This document shows, in pieces, positions 7,400 through 13,983 of a stretch of 21,886 nucleotides of DNA. The translations under genes and the position numbers were made by a program. The notes under the pieces were generated by a model, which worked only from the letters and a program-made list of their open reading frames with translations, was not told the DNA's origin and did not search any database. The stretch lies in the NCBI GenBank assembly GCA_965120415.1, contig CBCPNA010000048.1:1-21886 (forward strand), in the 5' to 3' direction. Every line of letters begins with the position of its first letter. Positions within the stretch are counted from its first letter, which is position 1. The DNA comes from CBCPNA01 sp965120415 (GTDB lineage Bacteria > Bacillota > Clostridia > Lachnospirales > CAG-274).

Positions 7400-8278
7400 A
7401 TGCAAGATTTTACTATTGTAACAGATAGCTTTTGTGATTTGCCTATGCAATTAAAAACTGATAAAAAATTAGAAATTGTACCTTCTTATGTCTCCTTTGA
7501 TAAAGAAACATATTTAAAAGAAAATATAGATATAGATATAAAAACTTTTTATAAAAAAATTACTACAGAAGATATTTTCCCTACAACATCTTTACCTTCT
7601 ATAGCAGATTATTTAAACATATTTAAAAATATATTAGAAAAAGATTTAGACATTTTATATATATCTGCATCTTCAAAATTTAGTGGTGTTTATCAAACAG
7701 CCTTTAATGCTGCCAAAATACTCTTGGAAGAATTTCCTAAAAGAAATATTATGATAATAGATTCTAAAAAGGCTACCGTTGCTCAAGGCTTGTATACACT
7801 AGAGGCTGTTAAGATGAAAGAAGCTGGCTTTTCTTTAAAGCAAACTTTTGATAAAATGCAAGAAATAATAGACCAAAATTTAGTTATATTTACTGTAGAT
7901 ACTTTAAAATATTTAGAAAAAGGGGGAAGGATAGGCAAGGCTAAAACACTTGCTAGCTCTTTATTTAACATAAAGCCTATAATAGCTTTAGAAAATGGTG
8001 CTTTGGAGCCTATAGCTAAAGTTAAAGGGCGTAAAAACTCTTTATTAAAGCTTTTAGACTTATTTATAAACAAAATAGATACAAATAATATAGATAATTA
8101 TGAAATAGCTATAGCAAACGCAAATTGTAAAGAAGATGCTATAGAGCTTGAAAAGCTTTTAAAGCAAATGTACCATATAAACCTTACATATCCTATTTTT
8201 GATATTGGTATATGTGTTACAGCTCATACAGGCCCTACTGCCGTTGGCATAGGCTTTATAAAAAAATATGATAAATAA
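7400..8278 (+). CDS. DegV family fatty-acid-binding protein (FakB type)
   Basis: 292 residues. DegV proteins bind a fatty acid; FakB members hand it to the kinase FakA for phosphorylation before entry into phospholipid synthesis. Family marks are IVTDSFCDLP at the start, FPTTSLPS, YISASSKFSGVYQTA, IIDSKKATVAQG, the strongly conserved DTLKYLEKGGRIGKA, and CVTAHTGPTAVGIGF at the end. The ATG is preceded by AAGAGGA. No FakA gene is in the window, so the partner must be elsewhere, and which fatty acid is bound cannot be predicted. The gene stands alone with its own promoter. Confidence 0.93.
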   Translation: MQDFTIVTDSFCDLPMQLKTDKKLEIVPSYVSFDKETYLKENIDIDIKTFYKKITTEDIFPTTSLPSIADYLNIFKNILEKDLDILYISASSKFSGVYQTAFNAAKILLEEFPKRNIMIIDSKKATVAQGLYTLEAVKMKEAGFSLKQTFDKMQEIIDQNLVIFTVDTLKYLEKGGRIGKAKTLASSLFNIKPIIALENGALEPIAKVKGRKNSLLKLLDLFINKIDTNNIDNYEIAIANANCKEDAIELEKLLKQMYHINLTYPIFDIGICVTAHTGPTAVGIGFIKKYDK

Positions 8279-8318
8279 ATTTTAATATTTTCTTAATCTA
8301 TTTTTAATATTATTTATA

Positions 8319-8347
8319 TTGAATAAAATGTCGTATTATAGTATAAT
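8319..8347 (+). promoter_or_regulatory. Probable sigma-A promoter of the SLH protein gene
   Basis: TTGAAT (8319-8324), 17 bases, then TATAAT (8342-8347). It lies over an upstream TTG codon in frame with the gene, which would therefore not be in the transcript. This supports the later start at 8379. Confidence 0.6.
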
Positions 8348-8378
8348 TTATACATTAATTTTAGAAAGAAGTGATTTT

Positions 8379-9590
8379 TTGAAAATAAAATGTATAGCAT
8401 TATTTTTTACTATTTTTTTATTTGCAAATTCAAGCATATATGCTAATAATATAGATTTAGAAATTTTAAAAAATGCAAAAGAAGAAAGTGATTTAAAAGA
8501 AGAAAATATTTATATAGAAAATATTTATTTTAAAGTTATTAATACATCTGAAGATAATTTACTACCAAAAAATGCTTTAAAAGTTATAAGCAAACAAACT
8601 GAAAAACAGCTAGATAGCACCCTATGGAGCAGCGCTGTTGTTTTAAACAGTGGTAATATACTCCTTGGTAAATTACAAGATGACGCATATTTATATTATG
8701 AACTTAACAAAAACGGCAATTTAAACTTTTTAATAAAATTAGATTATTGTATAAAAGGCACTACACTTAACAAAAAAGCTTTTACTATAATAAAAGAAAC
8801 AGAAGATAATCAAATTGCTTTAGGCTTTTTGGATACAGAATTTAATATTATTTATGAGCCTATTTTTAAATATACAGAAGAAATATTTGAAGAAGATACA
8901 GAAATATTAGCCCTTTTGGATGGCAAATATGGCTTATTTTCTATTGACGGCAAAACATTAGTCATGCCTATATTTGATTTTTTAGAAAAAGAAGATGACT
9001 TATTAAAAGCTGTATATAATAATCAAGAATATACATTAGAAAGATATAATGATATTTATATAAACAAAACTGCACTACAAAATATAGATACATGGGCTTT
9101 AGATGAAGTTTTAGCTTGTATCAAGCTTTCTATCGTGCCTGATAATTTACAGCTTAAATTTAAAGAATATATAACAAGAGAAGAATTTTGTACCCTTTTA
9201 GTCAATTTTTATGAAATAAAAACAAACTCTACAATAGATATTACAAATTTAGAAAATCCATTTATAGATACAGAAAATGAAGCTGTTTTAAAAGCATATA
9301 AATTAAAAATAATATCTGGCAAAACAGAAAATGAATTTGACCCCTATGCCTATATAACAAGAGAAGAAAGCGCTGTTATGCTATATAATCTAATGTCTGC
9401 CTTAGGTGTTTTTATAAATAAAACAGATGCATCTGTATCTTTTAACGATAATAAAGACATTTCTTCTTGGGCTTTAGATGCTGTAGCTATAATATCTTCT
9501 CAAAATATTATGAAAGGCTCTGATGGATATTTTTATCCTAAAAATAATATAACAACACAAGAAGCTATAATCTGCTTAAATAGGTTTTAA
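8379..9590 (+). CDS. Secreted S-layer-homology (SLH) surface protein with a WG-like repeat
   Basis: 403 residues from the TTG at 8379. The frame is open back to 8319, but a promoter covers that part, and the TTG gives a proper signal peptide (LKIKCIALFFTIFLFANSSIYA) cut near residue 22. A GAAGTGA ribosome site stands just before it. Residues about 100-230 form a beta-rich region; GKYGLFSIDGKTLVMPIFD looks like a WG repeat. Three SLH domains follow, at about 236-285 (WALDEV ... YITREEFC), 292-340 (KIISGKTENEFDPYAYITREES) and 350-403 (SWALDAVAIIS ... NNITTQEA). SLH domains anchor proteins to pyruvylated wall polymers. The protein is likely held on the cell surface; its activity is unknown. Confidence 0.85.
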   Translation: MKIKCIALFFTIFLFANSSIYANNIDLEILKNAKEESDLKEENIYIENIYFKVINTSEDNLLPKNALKVISKQTEKQLDSTLWSSAVVLNSGNILLGKLQDDAYLYYELNKNGNLNFLIKLDYCIKGTTLNKKAFTIIKETEDNQIALGFLDTEFNIIYEPIFKYTEEIFEEDTEILALLDGKYGLFSIDGKTLVMPIFDFLEKEDDLLKAVYNNQEYTLERYNDIYINKTALQNIDTWALDEVLACIKLSIVPDNLQLKFKEYITREEFCTLLVNFYEIKTNSTIDITNLENPFIDTENEAVLKAYKLKIISGKTENEFDPYAYITREESAVMLYNLMSALGVFINKTDASVSFNDNKDISSWALDAVAIISSQNIMKGSDGYFYPKNNITTQEAIICLNRF

Positions 9591-9660
9591 TAAAATATAA
9601 GTTTGCTATCTTTATACCAAAAGTTTTCCAATATATGTATTTATATTTTTAATAAAGATA

Positions 9661-9689
9661 TTGATTTATCATAAAATTTATTATATAAT
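9661..9689 (+). promoter_or_regulatory. Probable sigma-A promoter of perR
   Basis: TTGATT (9661-9666), a 17-base spacer, then TATAAT (9684-9689). Transcription would start about 22 bases before the ATG at 9718, leaving room for AAGGAG at 9704-9709. Confidence 0.6.
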
Positions 9690-9697
9690 AATTATTA
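9683..9697. promoter_or_regulatory. Candidate PerR box over the perR -10
   Basis: ATATAATAATTATTA matches 12 of the 14 defined positions of the Bacillus Per box (TTATAATnATTATAA), mirrored around base 9690. It covers the whole -10 hexamer, so bound PerR would block RNA polymerase: self-repression. The AT-rich background lowers the weight of the match. Confidence 0.5.
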
Positions 9698-9717
9698 TTA
9701 AGTAAGGAGTTGATTTT

Positions 9718-10134
9718 ATGCAAATATTGATTGATAACCTTAAAAAAAACAATTTAAAAATAACACCCCAGCGCTTATTAATATATTCTTACCTATACAA
9801 CAACCAATCTCACCCAACCGCCGAAACAATATATTATGATATTAAAAAAGATAACCCTACTATAAGCTTTGCAACTGTCTATAAAACGCTTAAATCTCTT
9901 AAAAACGCCTTCCTTATTAACGAATTAAACTTAGGCGAAGATAGCTTTAGGTACGACGCAAACACTTCTAGCCATTCTCACATTATTTGTACAAATTGTA
10001 AAAAAATTATAGATTTTAACCACAATAAACTTTATATAGATAATATAAAAGATGAATTTTTAAAACAAAATGATTTTCATTTTTTATCCGAACAGATATT
10101 TTTTTATGGTTTATGTAATACCTGCCAACAATAA
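9718..10134 (+). CDS. perR: Fur-family peroxide-sensing repressor PerR
   Basis: 138 residues. Winged helix at about 13-80 (ITPQRLLIYSYL, HPTAETIYYDI, ISFATVYKTLKSL), then the metal-binding and dimer domain. The residues that bind the regulatory iron in B. subtilis PerR (H37, D85, H91, H93, D104) are all found here at one constant offset: H32, D80, H86, H88, D99. The structural zinc cysteines are present as C91/C94 and C133/C136. PerR releases DNA when iron-bound histidine is oxidised by peroxide. The key Asp at 80 favours PerR over Fur or Zur. AAGGAG precedes the ATG, and a Per-box-like site overlaps the promoter. None of its usual targets, such as rubrerythrin or catalase genes, is in the window. 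Confidence 0.88.
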   Translation: MQILIDNLKKNNLKITPQRLLIYSYLYNNQSHPTAETIYYDIKKDNPTISFATVYKTLKSLKNAFLINELNLGEDSFRYDANTSSHSHIICTNCKKIIDFNHNKLYIDNIKDEFLKQNDFHFLSEQIFFYGLCNTCQQ

Positions 10135-10160
10135 AATACCAGCCAAAAGGCTGGTATTTT
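10133..10160. terminator. Perfect 12-bp hairpin between convergent genes
   Basis: AAAATACCAGCC (10133-10144) pairs exactly with GGCTGGTATTTT (10149-10160) around an AAAA loop. The A-start and T-end let it stop transcription from both perR and the leftward gene that ends at 10164. Confidence 0.9.
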
Positions 10161-10163
10161 AAA

Positions 10164-12101
10164 TTAAAATTCTTGTATAAAAGCTCTGCTGTTATGGTAT
10201 AATTCTTTATTTAAATTATCATTTTTTATAACCTCTTTAATTGTTGTAAAATTGTATAAATCTAGCTTTTCTTCTTCTACTAAAGAAGATTTTAAATCTA
10301 AAAAATTTTTTTCTTTTAAAAATTCTTGTTGTATAGAATTATTTAGCTTATTTATTTCTTCTTTCATCCTTATTAAAGATAAAGAATCTTCTGATATACT
10401 TATTTTACCGAAAGATTTTATAAGAAAGTTATTATATTTATTATTACTTTTTCTAAATAATACAGCTGTTTCATAAGTGCTTTGGTTGTCTTTTTCAAGC
10501 TTTTGCATTATTTCTTCGTTTAAAGCAATAACTTCATTTATCCTTTTTATATCTTTATTAAATGCATTTTCTTTACCTTGTATAAAAGATGATATATTAT
10601 CTATATAATCTTTATATAATGAAAATTTTTTATTAGTAACAAAAGTTTGTGTGCAAATACTTGATATAAGCTTGCTATTAATTTCTTTAAAAGAGTTTGT
10701 AAAGTTTATACCTTTGCTTATAAATTCGTCTGATTTTGAATTTACGTTTAGATAAAGCTCTAGCTTTTCTGGCAAAAGGTTGTTTTGCATATATATATAA
10801 CTTGTCTTGTAATTAAGAGCTTGCTTTAATGTTTTAGAAAAATCTTTAACCATACGTTGCAAAATTTCCACTTCTTTTTTTAGTTCTTTTTCTTCATCTG
10901 CTATATGTGATAATAAATTATTTATAATATCTTCTTTTTTTAGTAAATTTTCTTCTATTATTCCTAATGATTGGGTATCTGCATTTTTTATCATAATATT
11001 TAGCTTTTTTAATTGAAAGTTCCTTTTATCTTTAAGCAAATTGATAAGGGTTTTGTTGTAGTCTTCTAGGGCTTTTGTTAAGGTAATTGCTTTTTCAATA
11101 CAATTATTAAGGGGTTTGTCGTTTTCTAAAAAGCTTTTATAAAATTGATTGTTTTTTTCTACTAGTTTGTCTATTAAATTTCTCTCTTTGGCGTTATTTT
11201 CTTTAAGCTTTTTTATATTTTGTATATTTACATTAAAAGATAACCCTTCTTTTAAAAATTGCTTTAAAGCGTCTTCAAAGCTTTTGATAAATTGCCTTTT
11301 ATGGTTTAAATAATCGGCAAAAGCTAAATTTTTACATTCAAGAAAATAATATAAATTTGTTAAATACATATTTTCAACAGCAATTTTTGCGTTTAAGCTT
11401 TTTATGTTTTTATCGCTTTCTTGTATGGTAGATATTAGGCTTTCATACCTATAATTAATGTATTTTAGCTTTTCTTGTATTTTATCGATTTTTGATAAAA
11501 TGTATTTATCGTTTTTATTTTCTTCTAAATACATATTAGCTGCCTGTTGCTCTTTTGTTAATATTTCTAGCTCAGCTTTTGTAGCTGATAGCTCTTTGTT
11601 TAATTTTAAAAGATTTTCCTTTTCTGTATTAAGCTCTGTATTAATATTTTCAGTCCTAATTTCTTTTATTAAAGAAACAGTGTTTCTTTCTATATTGCTT
11701 ATAAACTTTTTAAAAGAGTTCGCTGTTTTAACATCTCTAGAGTTAATATTTTGTAATATGTTGTATTTTATATTTTCATCTTTAATAAATATTTTCAATG
11801 CTTTTTCTTCTAAATCAATAGCCAAAAAGTTTATAAAATCATTAAAATTAATAACACTTTCAGAAACAGCCTTTTGGAATAATGCGTATTCTTCTTCATT
11901 TAATTGTTTTGCTATCTCTAAAAATTTAGTAAGCTTATCTTGAAGATGTGTATCTTCTAATTTTTGTGTTTTATGCTTTATGTATACTAATACTTTTTTT
12001 AGTTCAAAATCTTCTGTATCGCTAGGGTTAAACTCTTTAAAAATGTCTTCAAAAGTTTTTAATGCGTAAATCTTTTCATAATCGTTTATATAGGTGGTCA
12101 T
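10164..12101 (-). CDS. Large coiled-coil protein of unknown function
   Basis: 645 residues, ATG at 12101 with AGGAGGG (12108-12114) six bases upstream. The protein is highly charged, Lys/Glu/Asn/Leu-rich and almost entirely helical by composition. The clearest heptad-like stretch is about 145-250 (NTEKENLLKLNKELSATKAE and onwards). It shows no signal peptide, no membrane segment, no nucleotide-binding motif (no Walker A) and only a few scattered cysteines. The length and lack of ATPase motifs argue against SMC or Rad50. I recognise no family. It has its own promoter and terminator, so it is a single-gene unit, and it diverges from another unknown gene at 12485. It could be a cytoplasmic scaffold; that is inference. 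Confidence 0.8.
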   Translation of the reverse strand: MTTYINDYEKIYALKTFEDIFKEFNPSDTEDFELKKVLVYIKHKTQKLEDTHLQDKLTKFLEIAKQLNEEEYALFQKAVSESVINFNDFINFLAIDLEEKALKIFIKDENIKYNILQNINSRDVKTANSFKKFISNIERNTVSLIKEIRTENINTELNTEKENLLKLNKELSATKAELEILTKEQQAANMYLEENKNDKYILSKIDKIQEKLKYINYRYESLISTIQESDKNIKSLNAKIAVENMYLTNLYYFLECKNLAFADYLNHKRQFIKSFEDALKQFLKEGLSFNVNIQNIKKLKENNAKERNLIDKLVEKNNQFYKSFLENDKPLNNCIEKAITLTKALEDYNKTLINLLKDKRNFQLKKLNIMIKNADTQSLGIIEENLLKKEDIINNLLSHIADEEKELKKEVEILQRMVKDFSKTLKQALNYKTSYIYMQNNLLPEKLELYLNVNSKSDEFISKGINFTNSFKEINSKLISSICTQTFVTNKKFSLYKDYIDNISSFIQGKENAFNKDIKRINEVIALNEEIMQKLEKDNQSTYETAVLFRKSNNKYNNFLIKSFGKISISEDSLSLIRMKEEINKLNNSIQQEFLKEKNFLDLKSSLVEEEKLDLYNFTTIKEVIKNDNLNKELYHNSRAFIQEF

Positions 12102-12156
12102 ATCTTTCCCTCCTCATACATTATTAAGTTAAGAAGTGAAAACTTGCATTTACTAT

Positions 12157-12185
12157 ATGATATAACAAAAAACTAATACTGTCAA
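12157..12185 (-). promoter_or_regulatory. Promoter of the coiled-coil gene
   Basis: On the - strand a perfect TTGACA (12185-12180) is followed after 17 bases by TATCAT (12162-12157). It faces away from a second TTGACA on the + strand 15 bases further right. Confidence 0.6.
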
Positions 12186-12200
12186 TATAATTTCTAAATT

Positions 12201-12228
12201 TTGACATTATATTTTGAAAAAATATGTT
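12201..12228 (+). promoter_or_regulatory. Probable rightward promoter, back to back with the previous one
   Basis: TTGACA (12201-12206), 16 bases, TATGTT (12223-12228). The transcript would run about 250 bases before the ATG at 12485. Confidence 0.45.
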
Positions 12229-12484
12229 TATGCTTAATAAACTAGTTTTAAAGATAATTATACCAGCATATATTTTAAAGCTAATATATATTTTAAAACT
12301 ATTTTACATATCTAAAATTTTAATCTTATACATTTTTTGGATATTTGGTACAGCTAATATATAAATTTATTTTGTTTTTATAAAAAGTTAATTATATATT
12401 CATAATATGTTCATATTTTTATTGTAATATTAGCCTATGATAAGTTAGAAAGTGATTAAAAATTATTAGAAAAGAGGTAATTGT
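12229..12484 (+). other. Long AT-rich leader with repeats before the gene at 12485
   Basis: No coding frame of note is seen. TAGTTTTAAA (12243-12252) pairs exactly with TTTAAAACTA (12292-12301). A 16-base direct repeat with one mismatch lies at 12268-12283 and 12286-12301, and AGCTAATATATA occurs at 12279-12290 and again at 12353-12364. There is no G+C-rich stem and no riboswitch core that I recognise. It may be an unstructured leader or hold a second promoter close to the gene. Confidence 0.4.
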
Positions 12485-13009
12485 ATGAATATTATAATAA
12501 AAAGTTTAATAATGTTTTCAATTTTATCTTCTCCCCTTGACAAAATAAATTTTAATTTATTACATATATTAAGTAATTCTAAAAATAAAAACTTTTTTTT
12601 GAAAAAGCAAATAGATAATAAAGATATAGCAGAAATGTTTAATGAAATTAACCAAAACTTTTTAAAAATAAATTATCTAAACAACCAAAAATTATATGCA
12701 AAAAATAGCCTAAACAAAAAACTATCAAACCTTGCCAAAAATAAAATAACCCTTTCAGAAGCTCAAATGGCAGATTTTAAAGATTTTAATAAGCTAATAT
12801 CAGAAGATGAAAAGGCTATTAATTTTTATAAAATTAAATTAAAAAATAAAAAAGATTTAATCTTGCTTCAAAACGATATTTTATCCAAAACTACAGATTT
12901 AAACTCTGTATTTGAAAGGCTATCTTTAATAGTAAAATATCAAACACATATAATAGCAAATCTTTATAAAAATATATTTAATTTAAAATGTTGTATGGAG
13001 GTTATATAA
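12485..13009 (+). CDS. Unknown 174-residue helical protein, possibly secreted or membrane-tethered
   Basis: AAGAGGT stands just before the ATG. The first 17 residues (MNIIIKSLIMFSILSSP) are hydrophobic after a single Lys and could be a weak signal peptide or anchor. The rest is Lys/Asn/Leu-rich and helical, with charged heptad-like stretches at about 75-140. Two adjacent cysteines lie near the end (KCCMEVI). I recognise no family. It diverges from the 645-residue coiled-coil gene, which suggests but does not prove a shared role. After the TAA at 13007-13009 the same frame remains open for 25 more codons to 13087. The last codons contain GGAGG, which may serve a following start. Confidence 0.65.
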   Translation: MNIIIKSLIMFSILSSPLDKINFNLLHILSNSKNKNFFLKKQIDNKDIAEMFNEINQNFLKINYLNNQKLYAKNSLNKKLSNLAKNKITLSEAQMADFKDFNKLISEDEKAINFYKIKLKNKKDLILLQNDILSKTTDLNSVFERLSLIVKYQTHIIANLYKNIFNLKCCMEVI

Positions 13010-13100
13010 ATTTTAAAAATCATTAAACTTTTTTTAAAATATACCGTATATATAGCTATAGTTAGTAATATTAATAATTTTATTTAGGAAGGCGATATAT

Positions 13101-13388
13101 ATGGATAAAAAATTAAGATTATCTAAAGATGATAAAATCGTGGCTGGAGTTTGTGGTGGTATAGGAGAATATTTTAACATAGACCCAACTATAATAAGAA
13201 TTATTTTCGTTTTTTCAAACTTTGTTTTAAGCTTTACTCCTATTTTGGCTTATTTTATATTTTGGGCTCTAATACCTAAAGATGACAAAAAAGATAAAAA
13301 AGCCCCACCTAAATCTAACGATACTAACGACAATTTTGGTAATTTTAGCGATTTTAGCGAGTTTGAAGAAAATAATGAAAATAAATAA
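13101..13388 (+). CDS. PspC-domain small membrane protein
   Basis: 95 residues. Residues 1-60 are a PspC domain: KLRLSKDDKIVAGVCGGIGEY, NIDPTIIRIIFV, and one membrane segment (about 32-56) ending in WALIPKDD. The family is named after the phage-shock regulator PspC, but short stand-alone copies like this are common in Firmicutes and their role in envelope stress is inferred. The tail is very acidic and Asn/Phe-rich (NFGNFSDFSEFEENNE), probably disordered and cytoplasmic. AGGAAGG stands eight bases before the ATG. A strong terminator follows directly. Confidence 0.88.
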   Translation: MDKKLRLSKDDKIVAGVCGGIGEYFNIDPTIIRIIFVFSNFVLSFTPILAYFIFWALIPKDDKKDKKAPPKSNDTNDNFGNFSDFSEFEENNENK

Positions 13389-13396
13389 AATAGCCT

Positions 13397-13422
13397 AAAG
13401 CCCCTTTTACTAAAGGGGCTTT
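13397..13422. terminator. Perfect 11-bp hairpin between convergent genes
   Basis: AAAGCCCCTTT (13397-13407) pairs with AAAGGGGCTTT (13412-13422) around a TACT loop, with A and T runs on both sides. It closes both the PspC gene and the leftward regulator gene, whose stop codon touches the right arm. Confidence 0.9.
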
Positions 13423-13793
13423 TATTTATTAAAATCATTTTTTATATTTTTTATGCATTCAAATGTTTCATCACTTATTATATGTTCTATTTTACAAGCC
13501 TCTTTTGCCGCTGTTATTTCTGATACTCCAATAGATAATAAAAATTCTTTTAATATACAATGTTTTTCATAAATTTTTTGGGCAATTTCCTTACCCTTTT
13601 CTGTTAAAACTATCTGGTTAATATTACCTATCTCTATATAGCCTAAAGCCCTTAGATTAGACATAGCCCGGCTAACACTAGCTCTAGAAAAATTAAGCTC
13701 ATTTGCTATATCAATGCTCCTTGCAATACCGTTTCTTTTTTGAAGGACTAATATTGTTTCTAAATAATTTTCACCTGATTCTTGCAATTTCAT
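13422..13793 (-). CDS. DtxR/MntR-family metal-dependent repressor
   Basis: 123 residues: a winged helix at 1-65 (SIDIANELNFSRASVSRAMSNL as recognition region, IVLTEKGKEIA as wing) and the metal and dimer domain at 66-123, without the SH3-like third domain of long DtxR proteins. Compared with B. subtilis MntR, Glu11, His77, Glu102 and His103 correspond to E12, H78, E103 and H104, while MntR Glu99 is replaced by C100. Cys at that place is the DtxR/IdeR pattern (EACxxEH), which favours iron over manganese; this is inference. GAGGGTG precedes the ATG. No metal transporter lies next to it, and it is divergent from the decarboxylase gene, whose promoter region it may share as a control site. Confidence 0.88.
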   Translation of the reverse strand: MKLQESGENYLETILVLQKRNGIARSIDIANELNFSRASVSRAMSNLRALGYIEIGNINQIVLTEKGKEIAQKIYEKHCILKEFLLSIGVSEITAAKEACKIEHIISDETFECIKNIKNDFNK

Positions 13794-13841
13794 TAAGGCA
13801 CCCTCTTTTTAAATAAAAAAATATATATTTTTACATGTTAT

Positions 13842-13870
13842 ATTATATATACTTTTTTTAAAAAAATCAA
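13842..13870 (-). promoter_or_regulatory. Promoter of the DtxR-type regulator
   Basis: On the - strand TTGATT (13870-13865), 17 bases, TATAAT (13847-13842). The hexamers and the spacing are identical to the divergent promoter at 13892-13920. Confidence 0.6.
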
Positions 13871-13891
13871 TTGTTATTAAAATATTTGTTG

Positions 13892-13920
13892 TTGATTTTT
13901 TTTTTACTATATTATATAAT
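13892..13920 (+). promoter_or_regulatory. Promoter of the decarboxylase gene
   Basis: TTGATT (13892-13897), 17 bases, TATAAT (13915-13920). Transcription would start near 13927, giving a leader of about 55 bases that holds the hairpin and two ribosome-site-like elements. Confidence 0.6.
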
Positions 13921-13937
13921 TAAATCAAAAATTTATT

Positions 13938-13978
13938 AAGAGGGTGCGATATCTTAAAAAGATATTCAAGGGTGTTGC
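13938..13978 (+). promoter_or_regulatory. Leader with two ribosome-site-like elements around a hairpin
   Basis: AAGAGGGTGC (13938-13947) and AAGGGTGTTGC (13968-13978) are similar. Between them ATATCTT (13949-13955) pairs with AAGATAT (13959-13965). The second element is the one correctly spaced for the ATG at 13984. AAGAGGGTGC is also an exact inverted copy of GCACCCTCTT at 13798-13807, the ribosome site of the divergent regulator gene. Confidence 0.5.
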
Positions 13979-13983
13979 AAAAA

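Noticed and set aside
10252..11943. Rightward frames of 74 and 161 codons opposite the coiled-coil gene
   Set aside because: Ser/Phe-rich mirror of a Lys/Glu-rich gene; no ribosome site or family feature.
10164..12101. SMC/Rad50-type ATPase or phage tail-fibre protein
   Set aside because: There is no Walker A or ABC signature, no hinge-like region and no phage genes nearby.
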